Below, piece after piece: positions 28,774 to 39,383 of a DNA stretch of 64,000 bases. Numbering within the stretch: position 1 is the stretch's first letter; each line of letters begins with the position of its first letter. Location of the stretch: positions 434,001 to 498,000 of the forward strand of contig NZ_LT840186.1 in the NCBI RefSeq assembly GCF_900177485.1. Reading direction: 5' to 3'. This DNA comes from Candidatus Pelagibacter sp. HIMB1321. GTDB taxonomy: Bacteria; Pseudomonadota; Alphaproteobacteria; Pelagibacterales; Pelagibacteraceae. Position numbers and translations under genes: made by a program. The notes beneath the pieces were generated by a model that had not been told where the DNA came from, ran no database searches, and saw only the letters and a list, made by a program, of their open reading frames with translations.

Positions 28774-31398
28774 ATGAGTAGCGATAAATACATTCATTTA
28801 GATGTTGAAGATAAGATTTATTCTTATTGGGAAAAAAATGAATTATTTAAACCAAAATCTAATTCAAAAAAATATTCAATAGTAATTCCACCACCAAATG
28901 TAACTGGATCATTGCATATGGGTCATGCATTAAACAATTCAATTCAAGATTTTTTAGTTCGATATTATCGAATGAATAGTTATGAAACTCTTTGGCAACC
29001 AGGAACCGATCATGCCGGTATAGCAACACAAGCTCTTGTTGAGAGAAAATTAGAGAAAGAAGGAGTTAGTAAAAATGATCTTGGTAGAGAGAAATTCATT
29101 GAAAAAATCTGGGAATGGAAAAATCAATATGGTGATATCATCATTAATCAGCTGAAAAAATTAGGTTGTTCTTGTGATTGGTCTCGTAATGCCTTTACAA
29201 TGGATGAAAATCTCTCAAAATCAGTAATAAAAGTATTTGTTGAACTACATAAAAAAAAATTAATTTATAAAGCAAAAAAGTTAGTTAATTGGGACACTGT
29301 TTTAAAAACAGCTATTTCTGATTTGGAAGTTGATCAACGAGAAGTTAATTCTAAAATTTATTATATTCGTTATCCAATAGATGGAACTTCTGATTTTATA
29401 ACTATTGCAACAACAAGACCTGAAACCATGTTTGGAGATACTGCTATTGCTGTAAATCCGAGTGATGAACGTTTTAAATCATTTGTTGGAAAAACAGTAA
29501 CCATCCCTATTGTTGATAGAAAAATCAAAATTATTAAAGATGATTACGCTGACCCTGAGCAAGGAACAGGGGCATTAAAAATAACTCCTGCTCATGACTT
29601 TAATGATTATGAAGTTGGAGTTAGAAATAATTTAGAAGTAATTAATATTTTTACAGAAGATGGAAAAGTCAATGAAAATGCACCTAAAGATTTTATTGGC
29701 TTAGATAGATTTGATGCACGTAAAAAACTTTTAAAAGAATTAAAAGAAAAAGAATTTTTTGTTAAAGATGAAGATATAAGAAATAAAGTTCCTTATGGTG
29801 ATAGATCTAATTCAGTTATAGAACCATTTTTAACTGATCAATGGTTTGTTGATGCAGAAAAATTAGCAGTTAAAGCAAAAGAAATAGTTAATAATAAAAA
29901 AACAAATTTTTTTCCTGAAAATTGGTCAAAGACTTATTTTCAATGGATGAATAATATTGAGCCCTGGTGTATTTCAAGACAATTATGGTGGGGCCATCAA
30001 ATTCCTGCATGGTACGCTCCAGATGGTAAAATTTTTGTTGCAAACAATGAAGTAGAAGCAAAAAAAGATGCTAAAGATTTTTATAATAAAGATGTTGAAT
30101 TAATAAGAGATCCAGATGTTTTAGATACTTGGTTTTCATCGGGTTTATGGCCTTTTGCAACATTAGGTTGGCCAGAAAAAACTGAATATCTTGATAAATT
30201 TTACCCAACAATTGTCCTTGTAACTGGTTTTGATATTATCTTTTTTTGGGTCGCAAGAATGATGATGTTTGGAATGGAATTTTTAAATAAAGAACCATTT
30301 AAAGATATTTATGTTCACGCACTAGTAAGAGACGAGAAGGGACAGAAGATGTCAAAATCTAAAGGTAATGTAATTGATCCATTAGATTTAATTGAAAAAT
30401 ATAGTGCTGATGCATTAAGATTTACATTGCTTTCAATGGCATCTCCTGGAACCGATGTTAAACTATCTGAAGATAGAGTTAAAGGTTATAGAAATTTTTT
30501 AAACAAGTTGTGGAATGCTAACAATTTTTTAAAAACTAATGAATGTGATTTTAGCTCAAATGATAAGCCAAATTTAACATTAAATATTAATAAGTGGATA
30601 TATAATGAATTGATCGAAGTTCAAAATACCATTGAACAAAACATAAAAGATTATCGTTTTGATGAAGCAGCAAAACATGCTTACAGATTTGCATGGAATT
30701 CTTATTGTGATTGGTATTTAGAATTATCAAAAACAATTTTATACTCAGATGATGATAGTGCTAAAAATGAGGTTAGAGCCACTGCTGTATATATTTTTAA
30801 ACAATTATTAAAAATTCTACATCCATTTATACCATTTGTGACAGAGGAAATATGGCTGAATAATAGGTTTGATAATTCAAATAAAGATTATTTGATGTAT
30901 TCAAATTGGCCTAATGATGAAGCTAAAAAAGACCAATCGTCAAAAGATGTACAGAAAATTATAGATATTATTTCTGATTTAAGATCATTTAAAAATGAAC
31001 TTAATGTAAGTCCTGGTTCCTTTACGGATATATCGATTAAGAATTTAAATAAAGATAGTCAAAAATTTATTAAAGAGAACGGTACTGTCTTAAAGAAACT
31101 TGGAAGAATAAATAGTTTTCATGATGAGGATTTAGATAAACCTGTAGCCTCAATGGTAATATCAGGTGAAATTTATAAGATTTATTTTGATGAAAATGTT
31201 GATCTTGATTTGATCAAATCAAATTTACTTAAAAAACAAGAAAAATATCAAAATGAGTTAAACAGTATTTCTAAAAGATTATCTAACAAAGGTTTTATTG
31301 ATCGAGCACCAAAAGAGATTGTTGAACAAGAAAAAACTAATTATAATAATTTAGAAAATGATATTAAGAAAATCTCATTAACCATAGAGGGGATATAA
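28774..31398 (+). CDS. valS: Valyl-tRNA synthetase
   Basis: Class I synthetase charging tRNA-Val. The HIGH motif is in [18 protein letters not shown] near residue 48, the editing domain has [15 protein letters not shown], and the KMSKS motif ([14 protein letters not shown]) lies near residue 525. A C-terminal coiled coil ([19 protein letters not shown]) is typical of ValS. The 874-residue length is normal. It begins a run valS-ilvD-manC-phoR linked by one-base overlaps; valine biosynthesis and valine charging are thus coupled in one transcript. Confidence 0.97.
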   Translation: MSSDKYIHLDVEDKIYSYWEKNELFKPKSNSKKYSIVIPPPNVTGSLHMGHALNNSIQDFLVRYYRMNSYETLWQPGTDHAGIATQALVERKLEKEGVSKNDLGREKFIEKIWEWKNQYGDIIINQLKKLGCSCDWSRNAFTMDENLSKSVIKVFVELHKKKLIYKAKKLVNWDTVLKTAISDLEVDQREVNSKIYYIRYPIDGTSDFITIATTRPETMFGDTAIAVNPSDERFKSFVGKTVTIPIVDRKIKIIKDDYADPEQGTGALKITPAHDFNDYEVGVRNNLEVINIFTEDGKVNENAPKDFIGLDRFDARKKLLKELKEKEFFVKDEDIRNKVPYGDRSNSVIEPFLTDQWFVDAEKLAVKAKEIVNNKKTNFFPENWSKTYFQWMNNIEPWCISRQLWWGHQIPAWYAPDGKIFVANNEVEAKKDAKDFYNKDVELIRDPDVLDTWFSSGLWPFATLGWPEKTEYLDKFYPTIVLVTGFDIIFFWVARMMMFGMEFLNKEPFKDIYVHALVRDEKGQKMSKSKGNVIDPLDLIEKYSADALRFTLLSMASPGTDVKLSEDRVKGYRNFLNKLWNANNFLKTNECDFSSNDKPNLTLNINKWIYNELIEVQNTIEQNIKDYRFDEAAKHAYRFAWNSYCDWYLELSKTILYSDDDSAKNEVRATAVYIFKQLLKILHPFIPFVTEEIWLNNRFDNSNKDYLMYSNWPNDEAKKDQSSKDVQKIIDIISDLRSFKNELNVSPGSFTDISIKNLNKDSQKFIKENGTVLKKLGRINSFHDEDLDKPVASMVISGEIYKIYFDENVDLDLIKSNLLKKQEKYQNELNSISKRLSNKGFIDRAPKEIVEQEKTNYNNLENDIKKISLTIEGI

Positions 31399-33116
31399 TG
31401 CCAAAATTTAATAAAAAGAAACTTCCAAGCAGACATACGTCATTAGGAGCTGATAGAGCTCCTCACAGATCTTTTTATTATGCAATGGGTGAAACCGAAA
31501 AGGATGTATCAAAACCTTTTGTAGGGGTTGTATCAACTTGGAATGAAGCCGCTCCTTGTAATATTGCATTAATGAGACAAGCTCAATCAGTTAAAAAAGG
31601 TGTTAGAGCTAACGGTGGAACTCCTAGAGAATTTTGTACAATTACAGTTACTGATGGAATTGCTATGGGTCATGAGGGAATGAAATCTTCTTTGATCTCA
31701 CGTGAAGTTATAGCAGATTCTGCTGAATTAACTGTTAGAGGTCATTGTTACGATGCGCTAGTTGGTATTGCTGGTTGTGATAAATCTTTACCCGCTTTGA
31801 TGATGTCTATGGTTCGTTTAAATGTTCCAAGTGTTTTTATTTATGGTGGATCAATTCTTCCAGGAAAATATAAAGGAAAAGATGTGACTGTTGTTGATGT
31901 ATTTGAAGCTGTTGGAAAACATTCATCAGGTCAAATGTCAGCAAAAGAATTAAGAAAATTAGAACTAGTAGCATGTCCTAGTGCTGGTGCTTGTGGAGGT
32001 CAGTTTACCGCAAATACAATGGCATGTGTATCTGAAGCTATTGGTTTAGCATTACCTTATTCTGCTGGAACACCTGCACCATATGAAGAAAGAGATAAGT
32101 ACGCAAAAGAAAGTGGCATAACTGTCATGAATCTTTTAGCAAAAGGAATTAAACCAAGGGATATAGTTACAAGAAAAGCTCTAGAAAATGCAGCGACCAT
32201 CGTTGCAGCAACTGGTGGATCAACTAATGCAGGTTTACATTTACCAGCAATTGCAAATGAAGCAGGAATTAAGTTTAATTTAATGGATGTTGCTAAAATA
32301 TTTAAAAGAACACCGTATCTTGCAGATTTAAAACCTGGTGGAAAATATGTTGCAAAAGATATGTGGTTAGCAGGTGGTGTGCCCATGTTATTAAAAACTT
32401 TATACGAAGGTGGATACATTCATGGAGATTGTATGACTGTAACAGGCAAAACCATGAAAGAAAATTTAAAGAACATTAAATTTAATCCAAAACAAAAAGT
32501 TATGAGATCTTATAAAGATCCTTTATCACCAACAGGTGGTGTTGTAGGTTTAAAAGGAAATTTAGCTCCAGAGGGTGCAATCGTTAAAGTTGCTGGTCTT
32601 AAAAAGTTACAGTTTACTGGAAAAGCAAGATGTTTCGATAATGAAGAAAGTGCAATGAAAGCAGTTCAAAGTAAAAAATATAACGATGGTGATGTTATAA
32701 TTATTAGATATGAAGGACCAGTAGGTGGCCCTGGTATGAGAGAAATGCTATCAACAACTGGTGCTATCTACGGACAGGGAAAAGGTGAGAAGGTTGCTCT
32801 TATAACTGATGGTAGGTTCTCTGGTGCAACTAGAGGCTTTTGCGTGGGTCACGTCGGCCCTGAGGCTGCTTTAGGAGGCCCTTTAGGTCTTATACGAAAT
32901 GGTGATATCATTGATATTGATGCTAACAAAGGAACGATAAATGTCAGATTATCCAAAGCAGAACTAGCTAAGAGAAAAAGAAGATGGAAAGCAAAAAAAT
33001 CTGATTTTGGATCTGGAACAATTTGGAAATATGCTCAAACAGTTGGTCCTGCTTATTTAGGAGCACCAACACATCCTGGAAAGAAAAAGGAAGTTAGAGA
33101 ATATTCTAAGATTTAA
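31398..33116 (+). CDS. ilvD: Dihydroxy-acid dehydratase
   Basis: IlvD dehydrates dihydroxy acids to the 2-oxo acids of valine and isoleucine. The 572 residues show the Fe-S cluster cysteines in [14 protein letters not shown] and [16 protein letters not shown], and the family signatures [12 protein letters not shown] and [21 protein letters not shown]. The IlvD/Edd family also includes sugar-acid dehydratases; the close match of these motifs to IlvD and the valS neighbour favour the amino acid role. Overlaps valS and manC by one base each. Confidence 0.93.
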   Translation: MPKFNKKKLPSRHTSLGADRAPHRSFYYAMGETEKDVSKPFVGVVSTWNEAAPCNIALMRQAQSVKKGVRANGGTPREFCTITVTDGIAMGHEGMKSSLISREVIADSAELTVRGHCYDALVGIAGCDKSLPALMMSMVRLNVPSVFIYGGSILPGKYKGKDVTVVDVFEAVGKHSSGQMSAKELRKLELVACPSAGACGGQFTANTMACVSEAIGLALPYSAGTPAPYEERDKYAKESGITVMNLLAKGIKPRDIVTRKALENAATIVAATGGSTNAGLHLPAIANEAGIKFNLMDVAKIFKRTPYLADLKPGGKYVAKDMWLAGGVPMLLKTLYEGGYIHGDCMTVTGKTMKENLKNIKFNPKQKVMRSYKDPLSPTGGVVGLKGNLAPEGAIVKVAGLKKLQFTGKARCFDNEESAMKAVQSKKYNDGDVIIIRYEGPVGGPGMREMLSTTGAIYGQGKGEKVALITDGRFSGATRGFCVGHVGPEAALGGPLGLIRNGDIIDIDANKGTINVRLSKAELAKRKRRWKAKKSDFGSGTIWKYAQTVGPAYLGAPTHPGKKKEVREYSKI

Positions 33117-34321
33117 TGAAAATAAGACCAGTTATTTTATGTGGTGGTGCTGGAACCCGACTTTGGCCTAATTCAAAAAATCACCAAGCAAAACAGTTTA
33201 TTGATTTTGGTAATTGGACACTTTTAGGCAAAACTTTAGAAAGAGTTAAAGCTTCAATATTTGATTCCCCAATAATAAGCACAAATTCAAAATATCTAAA
33301 ACAAGTAAAGTTTCATTTAAGAAAAGCTAAAATTTCAAAGTATAAAATTGTTTTAGAACCAGCAAAAAGAAACACAGCACCTGCTATTTTAAGTACTGCA
33401 TTAATTAAAGATATTCCAATGGAGCAACCATTAATGTTTTTTTCAGCTGATCATTTAATTGAAAAAACAAATGTTTTTAATAAAGCTATTGATAAAAACA
33501 AAGCTAATTTAACTGATCAAAATATATTTATTTTTGGAATTAAACCCAGCTCACCATCTAGTGAATACGGCTATTTCATAACAAAGAAAATAAAAGATAA
33601 TATAAATAAAGTAACAAGATTTATTGAAAAACCAAAAGAAGCAAAAGCAAAACAAGTAATTAAGCAAAAAGGTTATTGGAATTCAGGGATGTTTTTTCTA
33701 AGAAAAGACTCAATTATCAATAACTTTAAAAAACACCAACCAACAATTTATAGAAACTGCATTAAAGCTGTAAAAAAAGCAAAATATAAATCTAATACTT
33801 ATTATTTAAATAAAGCCTCATTTATAAAAGCTACTGCTAAATCATTTGATTATGCAATATTAGAAAGGACCAAACATATTAATGGAATTAAATTAGATAT
33901 TCCTTGGTCAGATCTTGGAAGCTGGAAAGAAATATTAAAAATGTATGACAAAAATAAAAATAAATATTTTAAGAAAAAAAATGTTTATTACCGACCATGG
34001 GGTAGATATACAAATTTATTCGAGGGAAAAGAGTTTTTAATTAAAGAACTATATGTAAAACCTAAAGGAATTTTAAGTTTACAAAAACATCATCATAGAG
34101 CCGAACATTGGTTGGTTACTAAAGGAAAGCCTAGAATAACTCTTAATAAAGATAGTTTTATAAAAAAACCAAATGAACATATTTTTATTCCATTAGAAGC
34201 AATTCATAGAATTCAAAATCCTGGAAAAAAACCAGTTAAGATAATCGAAGCTCAAGTAGGATCAATTTTAAAAGAAACTGATATTGTAAGATTTCAAGAT
34301 ATTTATGGCAGAGTGAATTAA
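33116..34321 (+). CDS. manC: Mannose-1-phosphate guanylyltransferase, ManC/CpsB type with cupin tail
   Basis: The N-terminal nucleotidyltransferase (VILCGGAGTRLWPNSKNHQAK) makes GDP-mannose from mannose 1-phosphate and GTP. The C-terminal cupin (LSLQKHHHRAEHWLV, IPLEAIHRIQNPG) is the type II phosphomannose isomerase region. The 401 residues are shorter than the usual 460-480 of bifunctional enzymes, so isomerase activity is uncertain. GDP-mannose would feed surface polysaccharide. Overlaps ilvD and phoR by one base each. Confidence 0.88.
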   Translation: MKIRPVILCGGAGTRLWPNSKNHQAKQFIDFGNWTLLGKTLERVKASIFDSPIISTNSKYLKQVKFHLRKAKISKYKIVLEPAKRNTAPAILSTALIKDIPMEQPLMFFSADHLIEKTNVFNKAIDKNKANLTDQNIFIFGIKPSSPSSEYGYFITKKIKDNINKVTRFIEKPKEAKAKQVIKQKGYWNSGMFFLRKDSIINNFKKHQPTIYRNCIKAVKKAKYKSNTYYLNKASFIKATAKSFDYAILERTKHINGIKLDIPWSDLGSWKEILKMYDKNKNKYFKKKNVYYRPWGRYTNLFEGKEFLIKELYVKPKGILSLQKHHHRAEHWLVTKGKPRITLNKDSFIKKPNEHIFIPLEAIHRIQNPGKKPVKIIEAQVGSILKETDIVRFQDIYGRVN

Positions 34322-35481
34322 TGGATCTACTGTCTATAATTCTCTCAATTATAATTGCCATTTTGGTTTTTTTATTATTAAAAAAAGAGAGAGTATTTGG
34401 CATTCTAACTGAAACAGAAAATAAAAATAACGAAGTTAAGATTATAGAAAGCAAAGATTATAGAAAAAATATTGATAAACTTTTAGATTATTTTCCAGAA
34501 GGTGTATTAATTATAGATAAGAATAAAGAAATACTATTTTGTAACAATTCATCAAAAAATCTTTTTCAAATAGAAATAGGAGAAAATATTAGTAGTATTT
34601 TAAGAAACCCTGATCTTTTGAATTCAATTGATCAAGCTTTTGAAGGTAAGAATATTTCAAATTTAGAAATAGAGATAAGAAATCAGGCCATTCAAAGACT
34701 AAACATTACAGTATATCTTGATAATAATTTATTATTTTTTGACCAATTAACTTGTGTTTTATTTATAAGAGATTTGACTGAGTTTTATAAATTTCAACAA
34801 CTAAAGTCTGATTTTGTTGCAAATGTTTCACATGAACTTCGAACTCCACTTCAATCTATAAAAATGGGACTTGAAAGTTTTGATAATAATTCAGATTTAA
34901 AAAATAATTCTGAAATTAAAAATTTATTACCAATAATGACTTCTCAATCAGAAAGAATGGAAAACTTAATTAGAGATTTACTTTCATTATCAAAAATAGA
35001 ATTACAGGAACATATCAGACCAACTCATGAAATTGATTTGATAGAGTTAATAGATTATATCATTAAAACTTATGATAAAATGATTAGTAAAAATAATATC
35101 AAATTAAAATTTAATAAAATTGATGATTTTAAGATAATTGGAGATAGGGATAAATTAATTGAAATTTTTACAAACCTTATTGATAATTCAATTAAGTATA
35201 ATGACAAAAAAGATAAAGAGATAATTATTACAGCTAAAAAAGAAAATGACTTAAATATCATATCAGTTGCAGATAATGGAATTGGTATTCCTAAAGAATC
35301 AATTCACAGAATTACTGAAAGATTTTTTACTGTGGATCCAAGTAAAAGTAGAAGTGTTGGTGGTACCGGTTTAGGTCTTGCGATTGTTAAACATTTAGTC
35401 ACCCAACATAGAGCTGAAATGCTCATAAATAGTGTTGAAAATCAAGGAACGACAATAGATATCAAATTTAAAGCTTTATAA
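34321..35481 (+). CDS. phoR: PhoR phosphate-responsive sensor histidine kinase
   Basis: The 386 residues start with one membrane segment (about residues 3-21), then a PAS domain (LDYFPEGVLIIDKNKEILF), a HisKA domain with His171 in FVANVSHELRTPLQS and an ATPase domain with NLIDNSIKYND, VADNGIGIPKE and GGTGLGLAIVKH. It lacks a sizeable periplasmic domain, as expected for PhoR, which senses phosphate through PstSCAB and PhoU. The gene is translated with manC (one-base overlap), while its partner phoB lies at the far end of the pst cluster. Confidence 0.92.
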   Translation: MDLLSIILSIIIAILVFLLLKKERVFGILTETENKNNEVKIIESKDYRKNIDKLLDYFPEGVLIIDKNKEILFCNNSSKNLFQIEIGENISSILRNPDLLNSIDQAFEGKNISNLEIEIRNQAIQRLNITVYLDNNLLFFDQLTCVLFIRDLTEFYKFQQLKSDFVANVSHELRTPLQSIKMGLESFDNNSDLKNNSEIKNLLPIMTSQSERMENLIRDLLSLSKIELQEHIRPTHEIDLIELIDYIIKTYDKMISKNNIKLKFNKIDDFKIIGDRDKLIEIFTNLIDNSIKYNDKKDKEIIITAKKENDLNIISVADNGIGIPKESIHRITERFFTVDPSKSRSVGGTGLGLAIVKHLVTQHRAEMLINSVENQGTTIDIKFKAL

Positions 35482-35501
35482 TACAACTGAAAAGTTAGTC
35501 T

Positions 35502-35530
35502 TTGTAATAAAACTTTAACTTTCCTTTAAT
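35502..35530 (+). promoter_or_regulatory. Pho box upstream of pstS, three tandem half-sites
   Basis: Three 7-base repeats, TTGTAAT, CTTTAAC and CTTTAAT, recur every 11 bases with 4-base spacers, as in the PhoB-binding Pho box (consensus repeat CTGTCAT with A/T spacer). The first 18 bases match the site before pstC at 16 of 18 positions. It lies 63 bases before the pstS start and ends 21 bases after phoR. Confidence 0.75.
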
Positions 35531-35592
35531 AAAATTTTTAAAAATTGAACTTAAATGAGCTCATATATTAACAAATAATAAAAAGGAAAAAT

Positions 35593-36612
35593 ATGAATAA
35601 GTTAATAAGTTTATTTTTTGGACTTTTGTTAGCTTTAAGTTTTACAACAGCAAGTTATTCAAGAGATCAAATTAAAATTGTTGGATCTTCAACAGTTTAT
35701 CCATACGCAACAGTAGTTGCTGAAAAATTTGGTAAAGGTGGAAAATTTAAAACACCTGTTATTGAAAGTACTGGTACCGGTGGTGGAATGAAACTATTCT
35801 GTGCTGGTGTAGGTGTAAATCACCCAGATATTACTAATGCATCAAGAGCAATTAAATCAAAAGAAAAAGCTTTATGTGAAAAAAATGGTGTTTCTGAAAT
35901 TATAGAAATAGTTGTAGGAAATGACGGAATTTCATTTGCTCATGCTGTAAATTCACCAGATTCTAATTTTACAAAAGAACAACTTTGGAGAGCTTTAGCT
36001 GCAACAGTTGATGTTGACGGTAAATTGGTAGAAAATCCTTATAAAAAATGGAGCGATATTGATGCAAGTCTTCCAAATAAAAAAATTGAGATTTTAATTG
36101 CACCTCCAACTTCTGGAACTAGAGATGCATGGAATTCTCTTGTAATGGGTAAAGGTTGTTCAAAAACAGCAAAATCTTTATTTGGTGATAAAACTAAAAA
36201 AGAATGCGTGAAAATGAGAGAAGATGGTTATGCTGTTGAAGCTGGCGAAAATGATACTTTAATTGTACAAAAATTAACTTCAAATCCAGATGCTTATGGT
36301 TTCTTTGGTTATAGTTATCTTGTTGCAAATAAAGATAAAGTTAAAGCAGCTGCAATTGAGGGTGTTCAGCCATCTTTAGAAGGTATTCAAGATTATTCAT
36401 ACCCAATTGCTAGACCTTTATTCTTTTATGTAAAAAAAGCTCACATTGGAGTTGTTCCTGGTATTCAAGAATACTTAAAGGAATTTACTTCAAAAAAATC
36501 TATGGGTAACAGAGGTTACTTAGCAAAAATTGGCTTAGTTCCATTAGCATCTGATAAGTATGATGTTACAAGAACAGCTGCTGTAGATTTAAACACAATT
36601 AAGATTAAATAA
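35593..36612 (+). CDS. pstS: Phosphate-binding periplasmic protein PstS
   Basis: Periplasmic phosphate receptor of the high-affinity Pst transporter. The 339 residues begin with a signal peptide (about 23 residues, ending ASYS). Phosphate-binding loops are seen as VGSSTVYPYA and ESTGTGGGMKLFCAG, with APPTSGTRDAW further on. AAAAGGAAAA before ATG serves as ribosome site. Its own Pho box lies upstream and a strong terminator immediately downstream, so it can be expressed in excess of the membrane subunits. Confidence 0.95.
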   Translation: MNKLISLFFGLLLALSFTTASYSRDQIKIVGSSTVYPYATVVAEKFGKGGKFKTPVIESTGTGGGMKLFCAGVGVNHPDITNASRAIKSKEKALCEKNGVSEIIEIVVGNDGISFAHAVNSPDSNFTKEQLWRALAATVDVDGKLVENPYKKWSDIDASLPNKKIEILIAPPTSGTRDAWNSLVMGKGCSKTAKSLFGDKTKKECVKMREDGYAVEAGENDTLIVQKLTSNPDAYGFFGYSYLVANKDKVKAAAIEGVQPSLEGIQDYSYPIARPLFFYVKKAHIGVVPGIQEYLKEFTSKKSMGNRGYLAKIGLVPLASDKYDVTRTAAVDLNTIKIK

Positions 36613-36631
36613 GTTAACACTTATCCACAAG

Positions 36632-36663
36632 AAAAAGGCCAGTTTTTACTGGCCTTTTTTTTT
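36632..36663 (+). terminator. Strong intrinsic terminator after pstS
   Basis: Arms AAAAAGGCCAGT and ACTGGCCTTTTT pair perfectly around a loop of four T residues, and a T run follows. It separates pstS from pstC. Confidence 0.92.
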
Positions 36664-36682
36664 ATTCAATCCTTGAGTTCAT

Positions 36683-36714
36683 TTGTAATAAATCTGTAAC
36701 ATTTAAAATATAAT
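36683..36714 (+). promoter_or_regulatory. Pho-box promoter of pstC
   Basis: TTGTAAT-AAAT-CTGTAAC at 36683-36700 differs from the Pho box consensus at three positions. A perfect TATAAT follows at 36709-36714, eight bases after the box, the arrangement in which PhoB replaces the -35 element. Transcription would start near 36721, giving an almost leaderless pstC mRNA (ATG at 36725). Confidence 0.8.
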
Positions 36715-36724
36715 AAATCCGCTC

Positions 36725-38128
36725 ATGAACTCTGTTCTAATATTTTTAATATTAATTTTTTCATTATCATTATTTTTCTATGGAAGATCAAAAACAAAAA
36801 GTATTTCAATCGAGCAAAATATAAAACTAAATGCTTTACCAAAATTTTATGGTTACTATCTGGTCTTATGGTGTTCAATACCAGCATTAGTATTTTTAGT
36901 AATCTGGTCTCTTTTTGAACCTGTTATAATAAAATCAATTATTATTGAAGTTGCAGCTAATCAAGGAGCTATTTTTAATGATAAAAATGAAGCAAATTTG
37001 ATTTATGAAAAAATTAAGGCAATCCATCTTGGAACCTATTTTGGGGATATAGATAGCATTTTAAAAGAGAGCGCATTATCTTATGCTAAATTTATAAATT
37101 TATTTACCAATTCAAAAGTAGTTTTAATTTTTGGAATAGTTATTGCTTCAGTAATCTATTCTTTAAACAAGATTAAGAACAATAATAAAGCAAGAGATGA
37201 TGTAGAAGTAATTTTAAAAGGTCTACTATTTGTATCATCATTAATTGCTATCTTAACAACCCTTGGAATTATTTTTTCACTTTTATTTGAAAGTATTAAA
37301 TTCTTTTCAGTTATAAATATTTTTGATTATTTGTTTGGGACAAATTGGAGCCCCCAAAAAGCATTTGTAAGCGATGCATCAGCAATTACAGAAGCAGAAT
37401 ATGCTGAATTAAAAGATGCATTTGGTTTTATACCTTTAATAGCAGGAACATCATTTATAGCTTTTATTGCAATGTTAGTCGCAGTACCAGTTGGACTTTT
37501 TTCTGGAATATATATGGCAGAGTATGCTTCTCTTAAAGTTAGAAGAGTCTCAAAACCAATTATTGAAATTTTAGCTGGTATACCAACAGTTGTTTATGGT
37601 TTTTTTGCAGCTTTAACCGTGGGACCTTTCTTTAGACAGATAGGAGAAAATTTAGGTTTAACAGTTTCATCTGAAAGTGCTTTAGCTGCAGGCTTAATTA
37701 TGGGAATTATGATTATCCCATATATATCATCTTTATCAGATGACGTTATCAATTCAGTTCCACAATCCCTTAGGGATGGTTCTTATGCAATTGGTGCGAC
37801 AAAATCTGAAACGATTAAAAAAGTTGTTATCCCTGCCGCATTACCAGGCATTATAGGTTCAGTCTTACTTGCCGTATCAAGAGCAATTGGTGAAACAATG
37901 ATTGTTGTAATGGCAGCGGGATTAGCAGCTAACTTAACAATAAATCCACTAGATTCCACAACAACAATTACCACTCAAATTGTCATGATTTTAGTTGGTG
38001 ATCAAGAATTTGATAGTCCAAAAACACAATCTGCTTTTGCATTAGGTTTAACATTATTTATAGCAACATTAATTTTGAATTATATCGCTCAAAGAGCGGT
38101 TAAGAAATATAGAGAAAAATATGACTAA
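36725..38128 (+). CDS. pstC: Phosphate ABC transporter permease PstC
   Basis: Membrane subunit of the Pst transporter. The 467 residues include an N-terminal extension with two membrane segments and a soluble loop, typical of alphaproteobacterial PstC, before the permease core: FGFIPLIAGTSFIAFIAMLV, EILAGIPTVVYGFFA and the EAA loop IGATKSETIKKVVIPAALPG. It has its own Pho-type promoter and overlaps pstA by 8 bases. No ribosome site is visible before the ATG, in line with a very short leader. Confidence 0.94.
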   Translation: MNSVLIFLILIFSLSLFFYGRSKTKSISIEQNIKLNALPKFYGYYLVLWCSIPALVFLVIWSLFEPVIIKSIIIEVAANQGAIFNDKNEANLIYEKIKAIHLGTYFGDIDSILKESALSYAKFINLFTNSKVVLIFGIVIASVIYSLNKIKNNNKARDDVEVILKGLLFVSSLIAILTTLGIIFSLLFESIKFFSVINIFDYLFGTNWSPQKAFVSDASAITEAEYAELKDAFGFIPLIAGTSFIAFIAMLVAVPVGLFSGIYMAEYASLKVRRVSKPIIEILAGIPTVVYGFFAALTVGPFFRQIGENLGLTVSSESALAAGLIMGIMIIPYISSLSDDVINSVPQSLRDGSYAIGATKSETIKKVVIPAALPGIIGSVLLAVSRAIGETMIVVMAAGLAANLTINPLDSTTTITTQIVMILVGDQEFDSPKTQSAFALGLTLFIATLILNYIAQRAVKKYREKYD

Positions 38129-39383
38129 AGAACAAAGATTAAAAAAAAGACACAGTGCTGAGAAGAGATTTCGATTTTATGGTCTTGCCTCAATTTTTAT
38201 TGCTTTATTATTTGTAGTTATTTTAGTTCACAATATTTTTTCAAAAGGTAGTTCTGCATTCATGAAAACAGCAATTAAAGTTGATGTTTTTTTTGATAAA
38301 GGGTTGTTAGATATTCCAAATAACCCATCAGAAGAGCAGATATCTAAAGCTGATTTATACGATATAGTCATTGAGAGTCTTATAAAGATTTATCCTGCCT
38401 CAGATTTGGATCAAGAGAATGAATTAATAGATTTATTTACTACAGATGCAGAAATTGAAATAAAGAAAGCATTAATCAAAAATAATGATTTAATTGGTAA
38501 AACAGCTACTTTGGAAATTACTGCCTCTGACGATATTGATCAGCTGCATAAAGGAAATTATCCAAGAGATTTACCTGAAGACAGAAGAAGGATCTCAAAT
38601 TATCAACTGCAAATTTATGACAGTTTAGTTGAAGATAATAAAATTATTAAAAATTTTAATACTTATTATTTTCAAAATGGAGATTCTCGTGATCCTGAGT
38701 TAGCAGGTATTGGTGGTGCCTTAATTGGTTCTTTTTACAGTATTATCATTTGTTTATTACTTGCTTTCCCTGTTGCAGTATTAGCTTCAATATACTTAGA
38801 AGAGTTTGCAGCAAAAAATAAAATTACTGATTTTATAGAAATCAATATTAATAATTTAGCTGCAGTTCCATCTATTGTTTATGGATTGTTAGCTCTACAA
38901 ATATTATTAGCAACTATTCAACTTCCAAGATCAACTCCTTTAGTAGCTGGAATTACACTTGCTTTGATGACTTTACCAAGAATTATTATCCCTTGTAGAG
39001 CATCTTTAAAAGCAGTCCCGCCCTCAATTAGAGAAGGTGCCTTAGCTGTTGGTGCATCAAAATTTCAATCTGTGTTTCATCATGTAGTTCCTCTAGCACT
39101 TCCAGGAACTTTATCAGGAACCATTATTGGATTAGCACAAGCGCTTGGTGAGACAGCACCATTGATATTAATAGGTATGGTTGCATTTGTTGTAGATATA
39201 CCGTCTACACCAATTGATCCTTCTTCTTCATTACCAGTACAAGTATATTTATGGTCTGAGTCAGCTGAAAGAGGATTTGTTGAAAAAACTTCAGCAACGA
39301 TAATGATGTTATTGAGTTTTTTAATTGTAATGAATTTTTTAGCAGTATATCTAAGACAAAAATTTGAAAAAAGATGGAATTAA
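38121..39383 (+). CDS. pstA: Phosphate ABC transporter permease PstA
   Basis: Partner permease of PstC. The 420 residues comprise an N-terminal membrane segment, a soluble region of roughly 150 residues (alphaproteobacterial type) and the permease core with AVPSIVYGLLALQ, TLALMTLPRIIIPCRASLKA and EAA loop VGASKFQSVFHHVVPLALPG. It overlaps pstC by 8 bases and abuts pstB. Confidence 0.94.
   Translation: MTKEQRLKKRHSAEKRFRFYGLASIFIALLFVVILVHNIFSKGSSAFMKTAIKVDVFFDKGLLDIPNNPSEEQISKADLYDIVIESLIKIYPASDLDQENELIDLFTTDAEIEIKKALIKNNDLIGKTATLEITASDDIDQLHKGNYPRDLPEDRRRISNYQLQIYDSLVEDNKIIKNFNTYYFQNGDSRDPELAGIGGALIGSFYSIIICLLLAFPVAVLASIYLEEFAAKNKITDFIEININNLAAVPSIVYGLLALQILLATIQLPRSTPLVAGITLALMTLPRIIIPCRASLKAVPPSIREGALAVGASKFQSVFHHVVPLALPGTLSGTIIGLAQALGETAPLILIGMVAFVVDIPSTPIDPSSSLPVQVYLWSESAERGFVEKTSATIMMLLSFLIVMNFLAVYLRQKFEKRWN

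Noticed and set aside
32057..32419. 120-codon minus-strand frame inside ilvD.
   Set aside because: It is antisense to a well-conserved part of ilvD, has no recognisable domain and follows from codon bias.
35533..35546. AATTTTTAAAAATT palindrome after the pstS Pho box.
   Set aside because: Pure A/T runs produce such palindromes often; it probably only contributes to promoter melting.
35560..35585. TTAACAAATAA shared between the pstS and aapJ leaders.
   Set aside because: The shared stretch is A+T only apart from one C, lies at different distances from the two start codons, and near pstS is not part of a palindrome. Chance similarity is likely.
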